This document shows positions 1-13,200 of a stretch of DNA of 64,000 bases, piece after piece (positions within the stretch are counted from its first letter, which is position 1; each line of letters starts with the position of its first letter). A program made the position numbers and the translations under genes. The notes under the pieces are model-generated. The model saw only the letters and a list, made by a program, of their open reading frames with translations, was not told the DNA's origin and ran no database searches. The DNA is taken from NCBI GenBank assembly GCA_003640385.1, contig RCAB01000009.1:186001-250000 (forward strand). The letters are read 5' to 3'. This stretch comes from Setaria digitata (lineage: Eukaryota; Nematoda; Chromadorea; Rhabditida; Setariidae).

Positions 1-838
1 TTATCTGTAAGTGCAGTGCGGTGCATTGGATGGTGGAGTTTCTTTCGCTGAAGAGTGTTGGATTGATGAGTAAACGGGCGAAAATTGAAGTGAAATAAGT
101 AGATGAATTCCCATGTCGTCGATATTCTTTTCTGTGAAAAAAGTAACACAGTCATGAGGAAAAATAGGTTTTTTTTAATGTGAAATATTCATATATACAC
201 GTATGAGTATGCAGAAATTTTCCGGTATTTTTGTTTCACCTTATTTCGGTCGTCTTTTTTTGAGCATATTAATAATTATGCTCCCTTAATTTAAAGGTGA
301 AATCCTCGTTCTAACTCAAATAAGAAGCGATATGGATTTGGCAGATACTTTAATTATATAGATTTATTTTTTGTCACCCGCATGTCGTTGATGAGGTATT
401 TTCATCAATTAAGAGATGGATGTTAACTCTTTGTACCTGTGACTGTAAAAAATTCCATATCAGAGAAGGAGAAAATATATGCATTCATATGGCTGAAGCT
501 TTATTGGAATAGATTGACGACTTTACCAATATTGTAACTTCTAGACTGTATAAGATGAAAGGTCGAAGCAATAACGGGCCGCGTTAAAACTTCGAAGACA
601 AAACACGGGTTAGGGTAGGTGCGACTGTTCTTACCAGGAATGATTCTACAAATTTGGTGTTGTTGGTATTCCTTGCTTTCTATGGAAAGTACCCGGATTT
701 TTGCCGCAGTGACTTTTGTCAATGTTATTGTATTAGAGACCTGGAGATTCGGTTTTTTTCAGATTTTGAAGTCTGAAAGTTCAGTGCTAATTGTCGCGTA
801 TTTGACTTGACGCAGACAATTTGTTTAGCAAGCGCAAA
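1..838. other. Upstream region, no supported gene
   Basis: No convincing coding exon is seen. Short open frames on both strands lack splice sites or family resemblance. The right end holds the leader of the Nup153-like gene: a TTGTTTAG acceptor ends at 828, ten bases before the ATG, and looks like a trans-splicing site. Confidence 0.5.
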
Positions 839-3800
839 ATGACGGAGAAGAAAACGGGTGGTTGGCTGTCGTCGGTAGTTGGTAATATATCGGGCTTGTG
901 GTCACGCTCACCAAACGAATCAGCTGTCACATCTGAAGAATCCATTTATAATCGGAATTCTTCACTCAATTCTTCCTATGAAGAGCAAGCGGAAAGTGAT
1001 GTAGGTGAAGAGGACGATGGTATTATTGTCGAAACCGTCTGTGCTGGTCCGTCCGCCACTTTACCAACTACTAGCAAGACCCGTGCGTTTTATTCCCTCA
1101 TATATTAAATTTTGCCGAGGTCTTTCGTGACATAATACGTATAATATAGCCGCATCTGTGAAAAATCTCACTCAGCTTATTTAATTTATTTTTGAAATCT
1201 TTTTTTTTACGGTTGCAGAAAAAAATTCGATTATTATTTGAGGATTTGAAAAAAGTTAGCTTTCAAAGAACTAAAGTAGTGCATTTTTACTATTGAAGTT
1301 ATGGATTAGTATTTATATGCTTCGCCGAGAAGTCAAGTTAGGGAAACTTAACATGTTGGTAGATGACGTTACTCTATTAAGGATTTTTTTATTCTGGAAT
1401 AAATCTTGCAATACAACAAAAATGGGAATTCTCTTGTTCTGTATATATGAAGTCACTATAATTTGTAGAAAAAGATATTACACCAAAGCGACGCACTGTT
1501 CGTTATTTGAGCCCGTCGGCACTCTTAGCTGCCACACGATCCACCACCGCATTCGATAAGGAAACATTGACAAATGTCACTGTTAGTGTGAGAATTTCTC
1601 TTTTTCCACGTTAGGCAAATTTTTACCCAAAAAGCTATTTCCAAAAATTTTGAACTTTTTGCAAGAGAATGACTTTTATTGTTTGGGTCTTTTTCTCATC
1701 TTTTAAAGTTAGATTAGGTTTGATATTGGAACTTTATCTTTTTTTTTGGCATTCGCACCATTTGCAAGGAATATTCTCAAACTTAATTGGGTCCTTGATT
1801 TCAGCGAAAACGTGCTGCAACAGGCTATCTATTCCAAGATGATATGGCATACCCAAATGTCGGAAATAGTTTCACTACATCGTCTATGACGGAGCCTATT
1901 GCGGGGCGCTTCTCTACAAAACGTTCAAGAATTCAGCGAGATTTTACTGAGGAGAAGGTTCGTCATTCTATTTTTTTTTTTTTTTTTTTTTTTTTTCTGT
2001 TGGGCTTATATCGTCTAGTACGTTGATTACTTGATCTCATTTGTTGTTCAGTAATTCAGACAAAATCCTCATTACAGTCATTCCTTTCATCTTCGCTATC
2101 CGATGCGCCAGGATCTGGAAAAAGCCATTTAAGCCAGTCATTTGCTTCGCCATTTACACCATTAAATTCATCGGTTATGAGACCGAAAGTGTCACGGCCC
2201 TACAGCGCTGTGTCATCGTCACTAAGTAGTAAAACAAGGGCTATTCTTGAACAGCTAGAAAAAATCAGCTCACCCGTCAAGGTATACAATTTCTAGATAC
2301 CTTAACCAATCAATCTAGAATTAATTTTAGCATATAGGCATATATATGTTCACAAACGCTTATACGTTTTTCATTTTCATTTTTTTCTTTTTTATTGCTT
2401 TGTAAATTTTTTTCTGAATAACGAGAATTCTTGATGTCTTATAGGAAGTGAAACGATTATCTTCTTTGAACATAAATGGTCCAGAGCGTTGGGCAACTGA
2501 TACCATCAGCAGTACAGTTCAAAAACCACCACGTAACTCTATGTGCGCCTTGTCACGCGCTCAGTTGATATCCAACCTTCTTGCAACTAAGTCCACTTCA
2601 CCGTTTTGGTTTATACTTGCTTTTATTTAGTTTGGACATGACTTAATCAGTATTTAATAGTGACTTTTGTAGAAAAATAATTTCTCTATCATTCTAGTAA
2701 TTTTACACATAGCACTCTTTTAAATATGCACGGTTATGTACAAGTTAGTAGTGTTGATGTGTGCTGTATCAGTAATAATTTCAGGGGTCGACCAGCTTAC
2801 TCAACCAAAATGGCGGTTTCTTCCGCTACCTCATCATCACAAACTGTTCAAACTTCAGAATGTAGTGCGGTAGATACGGAACAGGAGGAACAAGACCATG
2901 AATCGGATAAAGTCCTACCTACAAAATCATCAATTTTGGTGTCTCCTAAAAGAGCTGATTTTCCGAGAAAGCTTGAGCGGGAGAAAATTTTACTCGACAA
3001 TAATACGGAAAAGTCGAAAGTTACATCACTGCCTACGTCAACTTCTATCACCAAAACTTCAGACATTATAGCACCCCAGCGTTCTTCATCCGCAAAATCG
3101 ACCAATGTGTTCAGTGCTAGAGATCTGGGGGTTGTGAGCCCTGTGAAAGAAATGACTAGGAGCGAGAAGGAAAAAGTGGTAAGGAAAATTTACAAGTTTC
3201 AGCATCTGATTTTCTGGTTGTTTTCTTCAAGAGTTAAAAGAAATGGGTTTTCGATTTTCTTTAAAGAATTCTTTTTCATAAAATATTAACTTTTCTCAGC
3301 ATTAGTGCCACTTCTGTCTAAACATCTAAATATATTTTGAAAATTAAGGCTCTTTGGTTAATCAGTTGTTTGTTTAGGTAACCCCAACAAAAATTGATGG
3401 TGCTATGTTTGCTTTTGCCCCACCAATGAAACGAGGACCATCGACATGTTTTTGTCGTGAAGAAACTCCTTCAAAGGTTGGGTTTTCGTGTTGGTACTTT
3501 TTTAAACGTGTAGTAAAAATTATTGGTAAACAGTAAAATAACGGTTTTCATATTTAAACCATATTTGTTTACTTAGACTTCTCGATCTGTCCCATTCTCT
3601 GCTAAGACATCGGTCCCAGCCACTGCGATGAATATTATAGACAGTTTTCCATCACTTCCTGAAGGTGTTCCAAAACAAAATGAAGGTCATTGCTTTTTTT
3701 TTTCTTTTTTTAGTTCTAATTACTAATGGAAAATAATTATAATAAACTGTGGTTTCTTATTGTGGCAGTTCCAAGTTATTTCCCAAATGATTTTTTCTTT

Positions 3801-6800
3801 TTTTTTTTTTCTAAATAATTTTGATTTTTTAGAACAGCGGAATACCACAGATAAGGATAAAGAAACGCAGCCAGTTACTGAAGTTTCTCTTACTGTCAAG
3901 GTTTCACTTCTTACCATTAATTTATAGTACTTTTTAAGCCTTGTTTTATTTTTTCCGAGTTTACTTACAGCTTTTATTTCAGCCTGCAGATAATGATAGT
4001 ACTACGTCGGATGCGTTGTCTGTGAAGCAGTCATTTCAGAAATCCGAACAGTGGCCGTGTCCAAAATGTATGGTTTTTAATAATGCGGATATCGAAAAAT
4101 GTGTTTGCTGTGGTTACGAAAAATCTGTGGAAGTCAAGGTTGGATGTTAAAATAAAATTACATTAAATAATGATTTTTCTTAGATTATCGAATTTAAGGA
4201 ACAATGTAATATGAACATGATACGTAAGAATGTTGAGTGATGAAATGGTGTGTTTATAATCTATACCATGTCTTTAGCTTTATTTGCAATACATTGTAGC
4301 CTTGGACATGCAGTGGGTGCTGGATTTCTAATAAATCAGACGATGATAAATGTGCAGCTTGCGGCACTCTTAAGCATAGTAACAATAAAGCTATGAAACA
4401 AGCGGATGCCAGTGCTCAAAGTACTTCATCTGCTAGCGTTTTTGGTGATCGTACTTTTAAACCTCTACCGTCTGCTTCAGGTATAGTATTAGTGTTTTGA
4501 ATATTCCCAGTTTTTTTTTGTTTGATAATCCGGTAAGTTTGGTTTAATTAAGCATTCCACTAACTATAAGGAATTTAATCATTTTTCCCGCATCTGCTTT
4601 GCGCTGTCGCTTTATGTGTAAGAATAAAATTGTACAGTTATAAAAATTATTCCTTAAAAAAATTCGACACTTCATTTTTATTTATTTCAGGAATTTCATT
4701 TGGTTTTTCTGCTACAAAGCCGGTAACTGATGGAATCAATTTATCTTCAACGAAATATGCGCCACTAACAACGAGTTCACTAAATTCAGGCATTGTTGTC
4801 AATGGAAGCGCTACTAGTGCTGCTACTAGGCTCCCAATGAAGTTTGGTTTATCATCGGCCTCGTTAGCACCAAGTTTTGGTGTTAGTAAAGCCTCCGAAA
4901 CAAGCCCCTCACTACCAACAGTAACTGAAGGTTCGTAATGTCAGATATTGGGAAGTGCTGCAACTATGGATTTCCTTAAAAGCTTTTTTGCATTTACATT
5001 TCATTTATGGCAAAAATGTGATTTTCAGGTTTCAAAGCCCTCAACGCTTCCTTTGTTGCTTCTCTCATGCTGTCTTTTTTAGAACAACCTTTGATGTCGT
5101 TGTCTTCTCAGCCTTCAGCACCAACTTTAACGTTTGGTGTTCCCGCTCCTTCTTTGGCGACAACAGTGCCATGTATTCCTTCCTTGACTCGTTCATCGTT
5201 TTCTTTCCCAACGTTGACTGTGACAACATCGGTGGCCACAACTCTACCTCCGTCTGGAAATACTTTCAGCGTTCCAATTTCAACAAGTGTGAATCCATTT
5301 ATGTTTGGGTCATCTACTACCACTACAGGTTTTCAATAATATTTGTTCAAAAGCTGTTTGAATTTTGAAAACTGCCTACACAAATCTAAAAGTACATTGG
5401 TTACTTTCAGTTCAAATCTTATTTTCAAAAACAAATTGTTTAGCTGAAGCGAATAAAGTGTCGGCTGCACCGTTATTTAGCTTTGGTTCTTCCGCTCCAT
5501 TTCTTGCTGTTACATCCGCTGAAACTACCGTCGCTCCTCTGTCAACATTTGGTACTACTTTACCTGCGTTCTCGATTCCCAAAGGTAAGGTTTCATTTGA
5601 CAGGAGGTTCGCATTGAAACATAAATTCATATCTAGCATCTGAATCCCAACTATCGAATCTTTAGAAAAAACTTCCTTTGGATTATTCCAAGTATTGCTT
5701 ATTCAGTATTTTTCCAAATTTTATAGCGCCTCTCTTTGGAACCAGCAACGAACCAACATCAAGTCCAGGTGTTCAAGATGTTATTGAAATGAGTTCACCT
5801 ACAACCTCACCAGTGACTGCGGCGGCAGCAGTTGGACCTTTTGGAACATCTAAATCGTCAACTCCCTCCTTATTCAGTTTTGGTGCTTCAAATACTTCTA
5901 GCTCAACTTCCACTGGGTCAGTGCATGTTAGATGATTTCTTTCACATTGTTTAGACTTATTTCTGTTTCTTCTCCACTGTGTTTTAGAGGGTATGAAAGG
6001 AAAATGTAAGATTTAGTAAGGTTTCATAACGGTTTTTACCTTTTACTGTATTGTTATTTATTTTATATAATTCCAGTAGGAGTAAGCGAGAAATTATTTC
6101 TATATTTACAAATTCCATTAGCAGCCAGCTGCGTGTTTTGTAACGTGTAAATGCGGACCGCTTTTTAATTTATATTTTTTAGAGGACTCTTTGGGAATTT
6201 GCATACAACGACGCAAAATTCGCTTTCTGCTCCAAGCACATCTTTGTTTTCATTTGCACAACAGCAGCAAATGCCTGTCACACCGAAACCTTTTGAGCCA
6301 CCAGCTTCACTGACTTCACCTCCATCAACCTTCAATTTCGGTGCTACTGCTTCTAACGGTACAGGGTTTATTTTCGGTTCGACTGCGCCGCCAGCAAATT
6401 TTGCATTTGGTGCACAGCAACCAGTCAACAGTGAGTTTTGATTATTTGAATTTTATTTTTGGTTATTAATTTTTTTAGTTGACTTTCGACTGATTTGTAT
6501 GAGATCTTCCAAGTCTTTTTGTTTGATTTTGATTTTTGTTTCTTAAGTTAATTTAGTCCCATATGTGGATGCAACGACTTGCTTTAGAAAGAGCAGCTAC
6601 CAGAATTTTCATTCAGTATTTTCTTTTCAGATGCAGCTTCAACAACATTCAGTTTCGTCCCAGCAGCACCTACACCTCCTTTTGGGTATTTTTTCATCCT
6701 TCAATTGTTTAATTTGTTTGGGCTGTCTGATTTTGTGTTGCGTTGTAGTTTCTACTTGTGATTATTGCTGTTTTGTTCTAATAATTAATCACGATATTTG

Positions 6801-7076
6801 TAAAGTTATTCTCTAACTTGAGATTCATAGATATAAATTCGCAGGACTGAGCAGCCGAATTGCATCTTCCAACGAAATTTCGTTTCAAGTCCGAAAATTA
6901 AAACTTCCATCTGTTTAGTTTTTTATTTGATTTAAATTATGTCCATAGTAAAAGTTAATAGGCACATTTCCAGAAATGTTCGAGGGACAGCTCCAGCGCC
7001 AAATTTCTTCACTGTGGGTTCAACTTCATCGACGACTGCCCGAAAGATGTTGAAGGCACGACGAATGCGCAAATAG
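839..7076 (+). CDS. npp-7: Nup153-like nuclear pore basket nucleoporin (NPP-7 type)
   Basis: Nuclear-basket nucleoporin that binds transport receptors, Ran and chromatin at the nucleoplasmic face of the pore. Eighteen exons join in frame to 1,039 aa: 839-1082, 1469-1581, 1805-1957, 2060-2281, 2445-2602, 2785-3178, 3378-3476, 3577-3685, 3833-3900, 3983-4138, 4300-4480, 4691-4930, 5083-5328, 5444-5584, 5727-5916, 6183-6430, 6631-6685, 6974-7076. The N-terminus (GGWLSSVVGNISGLW) is a short amphipathic segment. ILEQLEKISSP near residue 240 is a typical Nup153 motif. Two RanBP2-type zinc fingers follow, at about 544-566 (WPCPKC...CVCCG) and 574-592 (WTCSGC...CAACG). A Ser/Thr-rich FG region (FSFG, FGFS, LFGT) comes next, then a basic tail ending KARRMRK. 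Family members can carry four fingers; two are visible here. The start was chosen as the first ATG after a TTTAG acceptor at 828. Family assignment is strong; exact termini are inferred. Confidence 0.9.
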
Positions 7077-7120
7077 TTGCTAATTCATCTCCCGTTTGTT
7101 ATGGGAAAAATGGCCTCATT

Positions 7121-7166
7121 TTTCAAGCTAACTTAATAGCTTAGCTGCTATTAAGTTAGCTTGAAA
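7121..7166. repeat. Perfect 20-bp inverted repeat, 6-base loop
   Basis: Arms 7121-7140 and 7147-7166 are exact reverse complements (TTTCAAGCTAACTTAATAGC and its complement) around TTAGCT. It lies 45 bases past the nucleoporin stop codon, so it would sit in that mRNA's 3' UTR. Confidence 0.85.
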
Positions 7167-7447
7167 TAGTTGTTTGGCTTGCTTTCTGTGATAGCAGAAC
7201 TTTTGTGTTTTTTTGATTTTACTATACATCATTTGAAAATACTAAACTTTGCTTTCTTTCAGTAGTTTTCTGAAGAATTGTGGTTGAAAGAATTCACCCT
7301 AGTTTAGATAACTAAATTGTTTCATAGGATGTCCTTACTCTCAGTTAATGAAAACTTATTTGCTGGGATGCAATGTAGTTGATTGATTTATTCATGATTG
7401 CAACTATTTAAATATTTCCCTTCTCCTCCTCCTCCTACTCCTTCTGC

Positions 7448-7553
7448 TGTCATTTTGATTTGTTTGTCTGTTTAAACTGTTTGAAACTGTCTGACTCGTT
7501 GTGTCATTTTGATTTGTTTGTCTGTTTAAACCGTGTGAAACTGTCTGACTCAT
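7448..7553. repeat. Two-copy 54-bp tandem repeat
   Basis: The segment starting TGTCATTTTGATTTG at 7448 recurs at 7502 with only a few differences. It looks like a simple local duplication; no coding role is seen. Confidence 0.8.
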
Positions 7554-8943
7554 TGGCCGTGGTTATGACTTGAGAATGAAGGTTGAGAAATAACAGACAG
7601 TATTACTTCTCTCTCTGTTATTTGTTTCTTTTTATTTTTCAATTACGTGTTATCGTTATGTAATTTTGCGACTTGAATATTTTTATATGGGCAATGCTTT
7701 TGGGGGAAGTTTATTTATGTGAAGATTTTACGGAGTATTTACAGCACACATCTGTTTAATATTAACTATGATTAATATTTATAACTGTTCCTTTTTGTAT
7801 GACAAATATCTTATAAAAAGGCAAGGGAATATTTATCCACCGAATAAGAGAGTTCCCTTGATTACTTAAAAATATTTCCCGTAACCTTTGTGGTCAATTT
7901 TGCATTTTGTGCTCAATATGGTTTGTATTATTATTGTTATTAGGAATTGTCTCTCCGGTATCGTCGATCAATGCTTCTCAGAGTGAAGTATTCAGAATGT
8001 CTGAAAATCAGGGCTGTAATTGGAAATTTTCGATACATCCCTTGGCCACTGTAAATGGCTGATGCTGTAATTTGGCGCTGTTCAACTTTTCAATTTATTC
8101 ATGTCTGAAACATCTTTAGATCTCGGGTATCAATTGTTGTTCGTTTATTCCGGTTTACTGGAGTTGTATTTCCGGGAGTCATCCTTGAAAATGTTAGTTG
8201 TTTAAACATTTAAATTTTTCATTTCTTTGTTATGTTCTGTCTTCTTTTCGTTCTGGTCCCTTTACTGAATTGTCAGTATTGTGGCCAGTTCTTTTTCTAA
8301 TTCCTTTCAAAAATATTCGTTGATCATGTCCAGTTTTTCTTACTTTTCTTAATTCAACTTTAATATGTTCTACTTTTTAATTACATATCGTAGAAGGATA
8401 AAGAAGGACTCTGGTTTTCCCCATCTGTCAAAGAAGGCATTTTGGGGTCGTGTGGTATCGAATGAAAATCTGTCCTAATCAGAATTGCTCATTCTTGATA
8501 AACCGACTTCTTTCCTTCCTGTTTAACTGATATTTTACTTGCTTTTTTTTTAATATATTTTTTTTCTTTCAAATAGGATGTGTTGGAATGTTCCATAAAT
8601 CTTAGTTTATTTAGTATCTGCTTTATTTAAGTGTTATTTGAAACGAATGTCCTCCGATAATATGACTTTTAGTGTTAATTATGTTGACGTTCGTTGAATT
8701 TTTTGCTCCACTGTTTTAAAAGATATCTTGTAGTTTATCTTTTTCAAACAGTTTAATGTTTTCTCCCTCTTTTTTCTTTTTTTTTTTATTTTTATTTCAT
8801 TTTTTATTTTTTTTGTGATTTCTGAAATACGTGCTTGGTATATTTGCTGGAGAAACAATAAATATACTTTGGCCGATTTTTGTACTCGTAAAAAAGGTTA
8901 TGAACATTGATATTGTATATTTAATAATTTTATATCTGGCTAG

Positions 8944-9273
8944 GTGTGTTTGCAAGTGCCACTAAATAAGCTAGTCATGTTTTTTGGCCTGCTATACCTA
9001 CAACTTGTATTTGTGAAACTGATCCTAACAGTTATGCGACATTTTTGGATTCTGGGGCAAATTTTCAACAAACGAGTCCAGATTTTGTGGGATTCAGATT
9101 TTGATATGCTCAAGGATAATCCGCATGTATCAGTTTTTATTGGTAAGGACTACAAAGCTTATACACAGGGGACAGTATCATTACTTCGTAGCCCTGTTGT
9201 CGCTCTTATTGGGCCAATTGGGCCACAAGTTCTTGCATTCTTTCTGGTGCCATGGCATTCGTTTGTTGTTTAA
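8944..9273 (+). CDS. Doubtful ORF, unrecognised
   Basis: A 109-codon open frame starting with a leucine codon; its first ATG is at 8978. The N-terminal half is hydrophobic (FFGLLYLQLVFVKLIL), and the C-terminal part contains FIGKDYKAYTQGTVSLLRSP. I recognise no family. No clear splice acceptor plus start arrangement is present. It could be chance, a small exon of an unannotated gene, or an alternative 3' exon of the gene to its left. Confidence 0.15.
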   Translation: MCLQVPLNKLVMFFGLLYLQLVFVKLILTVMRHFWILGQIFNKRVQILWDSDFDMLKDNPHVSVFIGKDYKAYTQGTVSLLRSPVVALIGPIGPQVLAFFLVPWHSFVV

Positions 9274-9626
9274 ATGAGTTGCAAAATTCGTTAAAAGTTC
9301 CGCGGGAAACATTTCATATATTTTGCTAAGTAAGGGAAACCGGGATCAGCTGTTTGCAGATGGTAAATGGGATTCTTAGGAATATTTAAGGCTGAATTTT
9401 AGTTAAATTAAAAAAGCAAAGAGTGATAGAATTATCATAGGGAAAGAGCATTACGCACCTAACTTTTGTCTTCAAAAATTAGTATGTTTTCTGGCTAAAG
9501 ACTGAGCTGTAGATACGTCACAGAAGCGAGGCAATAGCAGCGGTTGGCTAAATTCTGTGATGTTTCAATGTAGTTTATAGCTCTTTTCAGGCTGAAAGAA
9601 AATTCTTCAGATTCAGATAAGCTGGG

Positions 9627-9998
9627 ATGAAGTTACTGACACATAATTTCCTTTCATCAGTCTTCCTAAAAGGTGTCACAGAGGGTTACCCTTTGATTTT
9701 GACAGCGACGCGAAAAGAAATAAAGCAGCAGGAATATAACGACTCTTTTATACAACGGATGATTCCAAAACTCAATTATAATGCGTTTCGAGAAGCAGCA
9801 TTAAATATAGGTGAAGGTGAGAAATTGCCCGAACAACTGCCTGAAAAGTTGGAGGAAGAATTGAAAAATGAGTTGCATCGCTTGTTGGTGTGTGTAGAAG
9901 TTATTGAAGGCGAACTGAAGTGCCCCGAAAGTGGACGAATTTTCCCGATCAGAGATGGCATACCAAATATGCTAACCGGCGCAAATGAAACCAAATAA
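9627..9998 (+). CDS. TRMT112: TRMT112 methyltransferase activator
   Basis: Small cofactor that stabilises and activates several SAM-dependent methyltransferases acting on tRNA, rRNA (18S base m7G), release factor eRF1 and others. A single uninterrupted frame encodes 123 aa, the usual length. The start MKLLTHNFLSS is nearly the same as the family N-terminus. The middle RMIPKLNYNAFREAA and the C-terminal VIEGELKCPESGRIFPI and GIPNML are diagnostic. Of the zinc-ligand cysteines found in yeast Trm112, few remain, as in animal members. Two CAG acceptors (9608-9610 and 9614-9616) lie 10-18 bases before the ATG and could be trans-splice sites. A polyadenylation signal lies 170 bases after the stop. 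The gene is convergent with the CEP290-like gene. Confidence 0.95.
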   Translation: MKLLTHNFLSSVFLKGVTEGYPLILTATRKEIKQQEYNDSFIQRMIPKLNYNAFREAALNIGEGEKLPEQLPEKLEEELKNELHRLLVCVEVIEGELKCPESGRIFPIRDGIPNMLTGANETK

Positions 9999-10170
9999 TT
10001 TCATTTTGTTTCTGTGTCAGTTGTACAACAATACATGGTTTGGAATTGAGATGTTTTGTGTTTGTTTTGCATCGAAAGTCGTGAGCTAATTGATTTACTG
10101 TGTCTGTTTATTGATTGTTTCGAATTCTCTCTGGAATTGTTGATCCAGTGAAAAGTGTTGTTGACACTTT

Positions 10171-10176
10171 AATAAA
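10171..10176 (+). terminator. AATAAA polyadenylation signal for TRMT112
   Basis: AATAAA occurs about 170 bases after the TRMT112 stop, about 30 bases before a genomic run of 14 A (10205-10218). It is the first good signal downstream of the gene. Confidence 0.6.
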
Positions 10177-10233
10177 CACAAATACTTCTCTTACTCTTTA
10201 CTGCAAAAAAAAAAAAAATAAACATCCTACTAA

Positions 10234-10239
10234 TTTATT
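10234..10239 (-). terminator. AATAAA signal for the CEP290-like gene (minus strand)
   Basis: TTTATT on the plus strand reads AATAAA on the minus strand, about 55 bases past the CEP290-like stop. The two convergent genes therefore probably overlap or abut at their 3' ends. Confidence 0.5.
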
Positions 10240-10293
10240 AAACAAAATTAAAGTACAGTTGTGAAATGTATGTGATCCGTTCACTTATAATTA

Positions 10294-13200
10294 TTACAAC
10301 AGATTCTGCCATTTCTCCCGTTCTAACTCCTCTATTCGATGTTGCTGAAAATGAAACTTTCATCAGAAGGAAAAGTACAGAATGTTATGGGTAAGAATGT
10401 GATAATCTGGGGATGGCCAATTCTGCAAATGTAAGATTTCTGCATAGAAAAAGTTGATCCTAGTCTGATACAGTCACACATATTGCTCGGATTATCAGTT
10501 TATCTCGATCGAATTATTGATTAACTTAGAGGCTTCTAAGTTATTTGATGATCCATGTGAGATGAACTAATCAATTGTTAAGAGGATAATTAATTAATTG
10601 AAAGCCTCGTAACAAATAAAGAAGACAACCTGTTGTTCAATAACTTTTTCTTTGGCCATTAGTTTGTCGCGTAGAACGGCAACTGCACCACAGTCATATT
10701 TCCTTTCGTTTAATTTATCACTAAGTGTTCGGTTCTCCTCATGATACTTCTCAATTTCTACTTTCAAGTTGGCTATTTGTCTCATTAAATCATCATACTA
10801 AAATTATTCCATCGATTTTTAAACTTATTTTTATAATGGCAGTTTTTTTTTCTTTTTCAACACATTCATATCGCTGATTCGCTGTTTCATCGCTAGATGC
10901 TACTAACATTTTCGCTCATTCCGTGTGGTCTCATGTAAGAAATCGAAAGCTCTACCTGTTCAGCTTTCTCTTTCAGTTTACTTAGCTCCCCATCAGATAT
11001 ATTCGATATAATAAGCCCACTTATTTTATCCATATCACTCATCGCTTCTACTTCTTCCAGTGCTTCTTTCTTTTCTCGAATACTTGACGACAACAATTTG
11101 TCGTTTTCCTAAAACAGATTCTAAAAACATCTGTTGAAAATAATGCAACTTGTCAATTTGATAAATTTAATTGCTCGATTTAGTGTTGAGATTGTATACT
11201 TGAAATTTCATTAACCCAGTAATATACTGTACTGTCATCTCTCCCAGCAATTACATTTAGAGTATTTTTCCGGAAATATAAGTTTGAATCATGTAGTAAG
11301 GATGACATTATCAAGTAAGTTATAATTTCAGGAAGTATAAGCGTAAATGAAACCTTTTTCAGTCGTGTAATTTTTTCACTCATAAATACATTCGCCTCTT
11401 CTGCTGTCTTCAATTGTTCATTTACTAATTTAATTTGCAAATGGCTCGTTTCCTTATCTTCCTTCAATTTTTTGCTCATTTCATGCAGTCGTTTCAGTTG
11501 GGCACTTCTCACACCTTCCAATTTATACAACTGCTGGATTTGACAGTCCCGTTTCTTCAACCTTTCACACATTTCCTGTTCACGTTGTTCCATTTCTTTT
11601 AGTTTTCTTCGAAGCAGATCAATATTACTTTCTCGTGCTTTCTTCTCATGCCATTTTGATATTTCTTCCTGAACAACACTGCTTTTTAAAAAAGAAAACG
11701 GAATGAATTGGGACTGACATAATGAAGCTTGTCATTACTCCCTTCGCAAGAAAAATACAAAATTCGAATTTGAGATTGATGAAAAAGAAAAAAAAGACAT
11801 CGAAGACGAAAGAAACAAACCTGAGCATTTTTAATAGACTGATTCTTCTGGACTCGATCAATGACTTCTTTTTGTTCCTGAATCAATTTTTTCTGATTTC
11901 CAGTTTCTGTTTTCAGATCAGAAAGTTCTCGTTGAAGTCTGAAGTGAAGTGCAAAAATTTTGGGCGAAGAAGACGAGCTATTTTTTCTGCATTAATTGAT
12001 TCAGAAAATTACCGCTACTACTCCGCAATAAATAATATGCGAACTTTTTATTTCACAGATTTTCTCGAGTTACAAAATGAATTATTTCTTCAGTGGAAGT
12101 TTCGAAAAAGTTTACCGCATAATAATAGCTTCTGACTCGACAGTGACGCCAGATGAATAATTGTGCTTAATTTCAGATAGTGCTTCAGAGCGAATACTTT
12201 CACACGCTTTTTCCAACTGCTAAACATTAAACAGTTCTGGAATGGATACCGTCAAATGCCAAGAATTATTCAAATGTAAAAAAAAGAAAGAAAAGCTTTA
12301 ATATGTGTTAGGAGCTTTTGCTCGTTGAAGTAGGTTCTAAAATGTTTGCAATTATGCTTGAAATGATTAGTTATCAACCTGGTTTTCAGCACGTAATGTC
12401 GCGATACGTTGTTTCAATTCTCTGATCTCCAGACGCATTATCATTGTTTTTGATTCTTCTCTCCGTAGTATTTCCTCATCATTCTCTATATTAGTAACTG
12501 GTGGTACAGATTTTAATGGTGGTATCTGTGAAGTTATCGTTGATTTTTGCTTCAACGTGTTCTTACCCGATTCGCCTTCGGTCATCTTAGTCGTGTCACT
12601 CTCTCCACTAGAAGCCATCACTTTACCTGGCATGTCCACCGCAGCCTCATCATCGTCTTGGTGGAATTCAGTCTGTGTATTGGCCTCACTAATATCTTTT
12701 GCATCATTGTGAAACTGTTGCAAGTCTTTTGTAAGTTTTCGATTTGCTTTCAGAAAATGTTCTACTTCATTTCGCAGTTTAACAATTTCCATATCTTTTG
12801 CTTCAATATTAGCATTATAATTTTCAGATAAAATTTCGCTTGCTGTTCGTAGTCTTCGATTTGTTAACTCTTCTGTGACAGATATTGAACCATTGATGAT
12901 TTGTTGGCCATCTCGTTCCTGCGGCATAATTCTCAGAAGTGCTTTATATTTCTCAATAACTTCATCTTTATACTTTAACTGTTCCTGAAACTGATCAAAG
13001 TAAAAGAATATCCTTTGAATTTTGTACTACAAAATCATTGTTCCGTGTGTGTGTGTTTTTTGATTTATTGACCTATCTGCCCACGTAAATCTTAACGAAC
13101 AACTTCATTTTGGTTCCTTTTCAAATTTGTTTTTGTCAGTGTTAAAATTTGAAACATCAAACTAACCTTGTAATTAGCAATGCATAATTTTGCTGTTTCG

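Larger units (their letters stand above)
7077..9626. other. Gene-poor interval between NUP153 and TRMT112
   Basis: About 2.5 kb, T-rich on this strand. It holds a perfect 20-bp inverted repeat just after the nucleoporin stop (7121-7166), a 54-bp tandem duplication (7448-7553) and one unexplained open frame (8944-9273). No other coding exon is supported. Confidence 0.5.

Noticed and set aside
2848..3105. Minus-strand 85-codon frame under the nucleoporin
   Set aside because: Antisense shadow of a low-complexity Ser/Thr-rich exon; the plus strand has matching splice phases and family motifs. The same applies to 5108-5323, 5412-5639 and 6165-6428.
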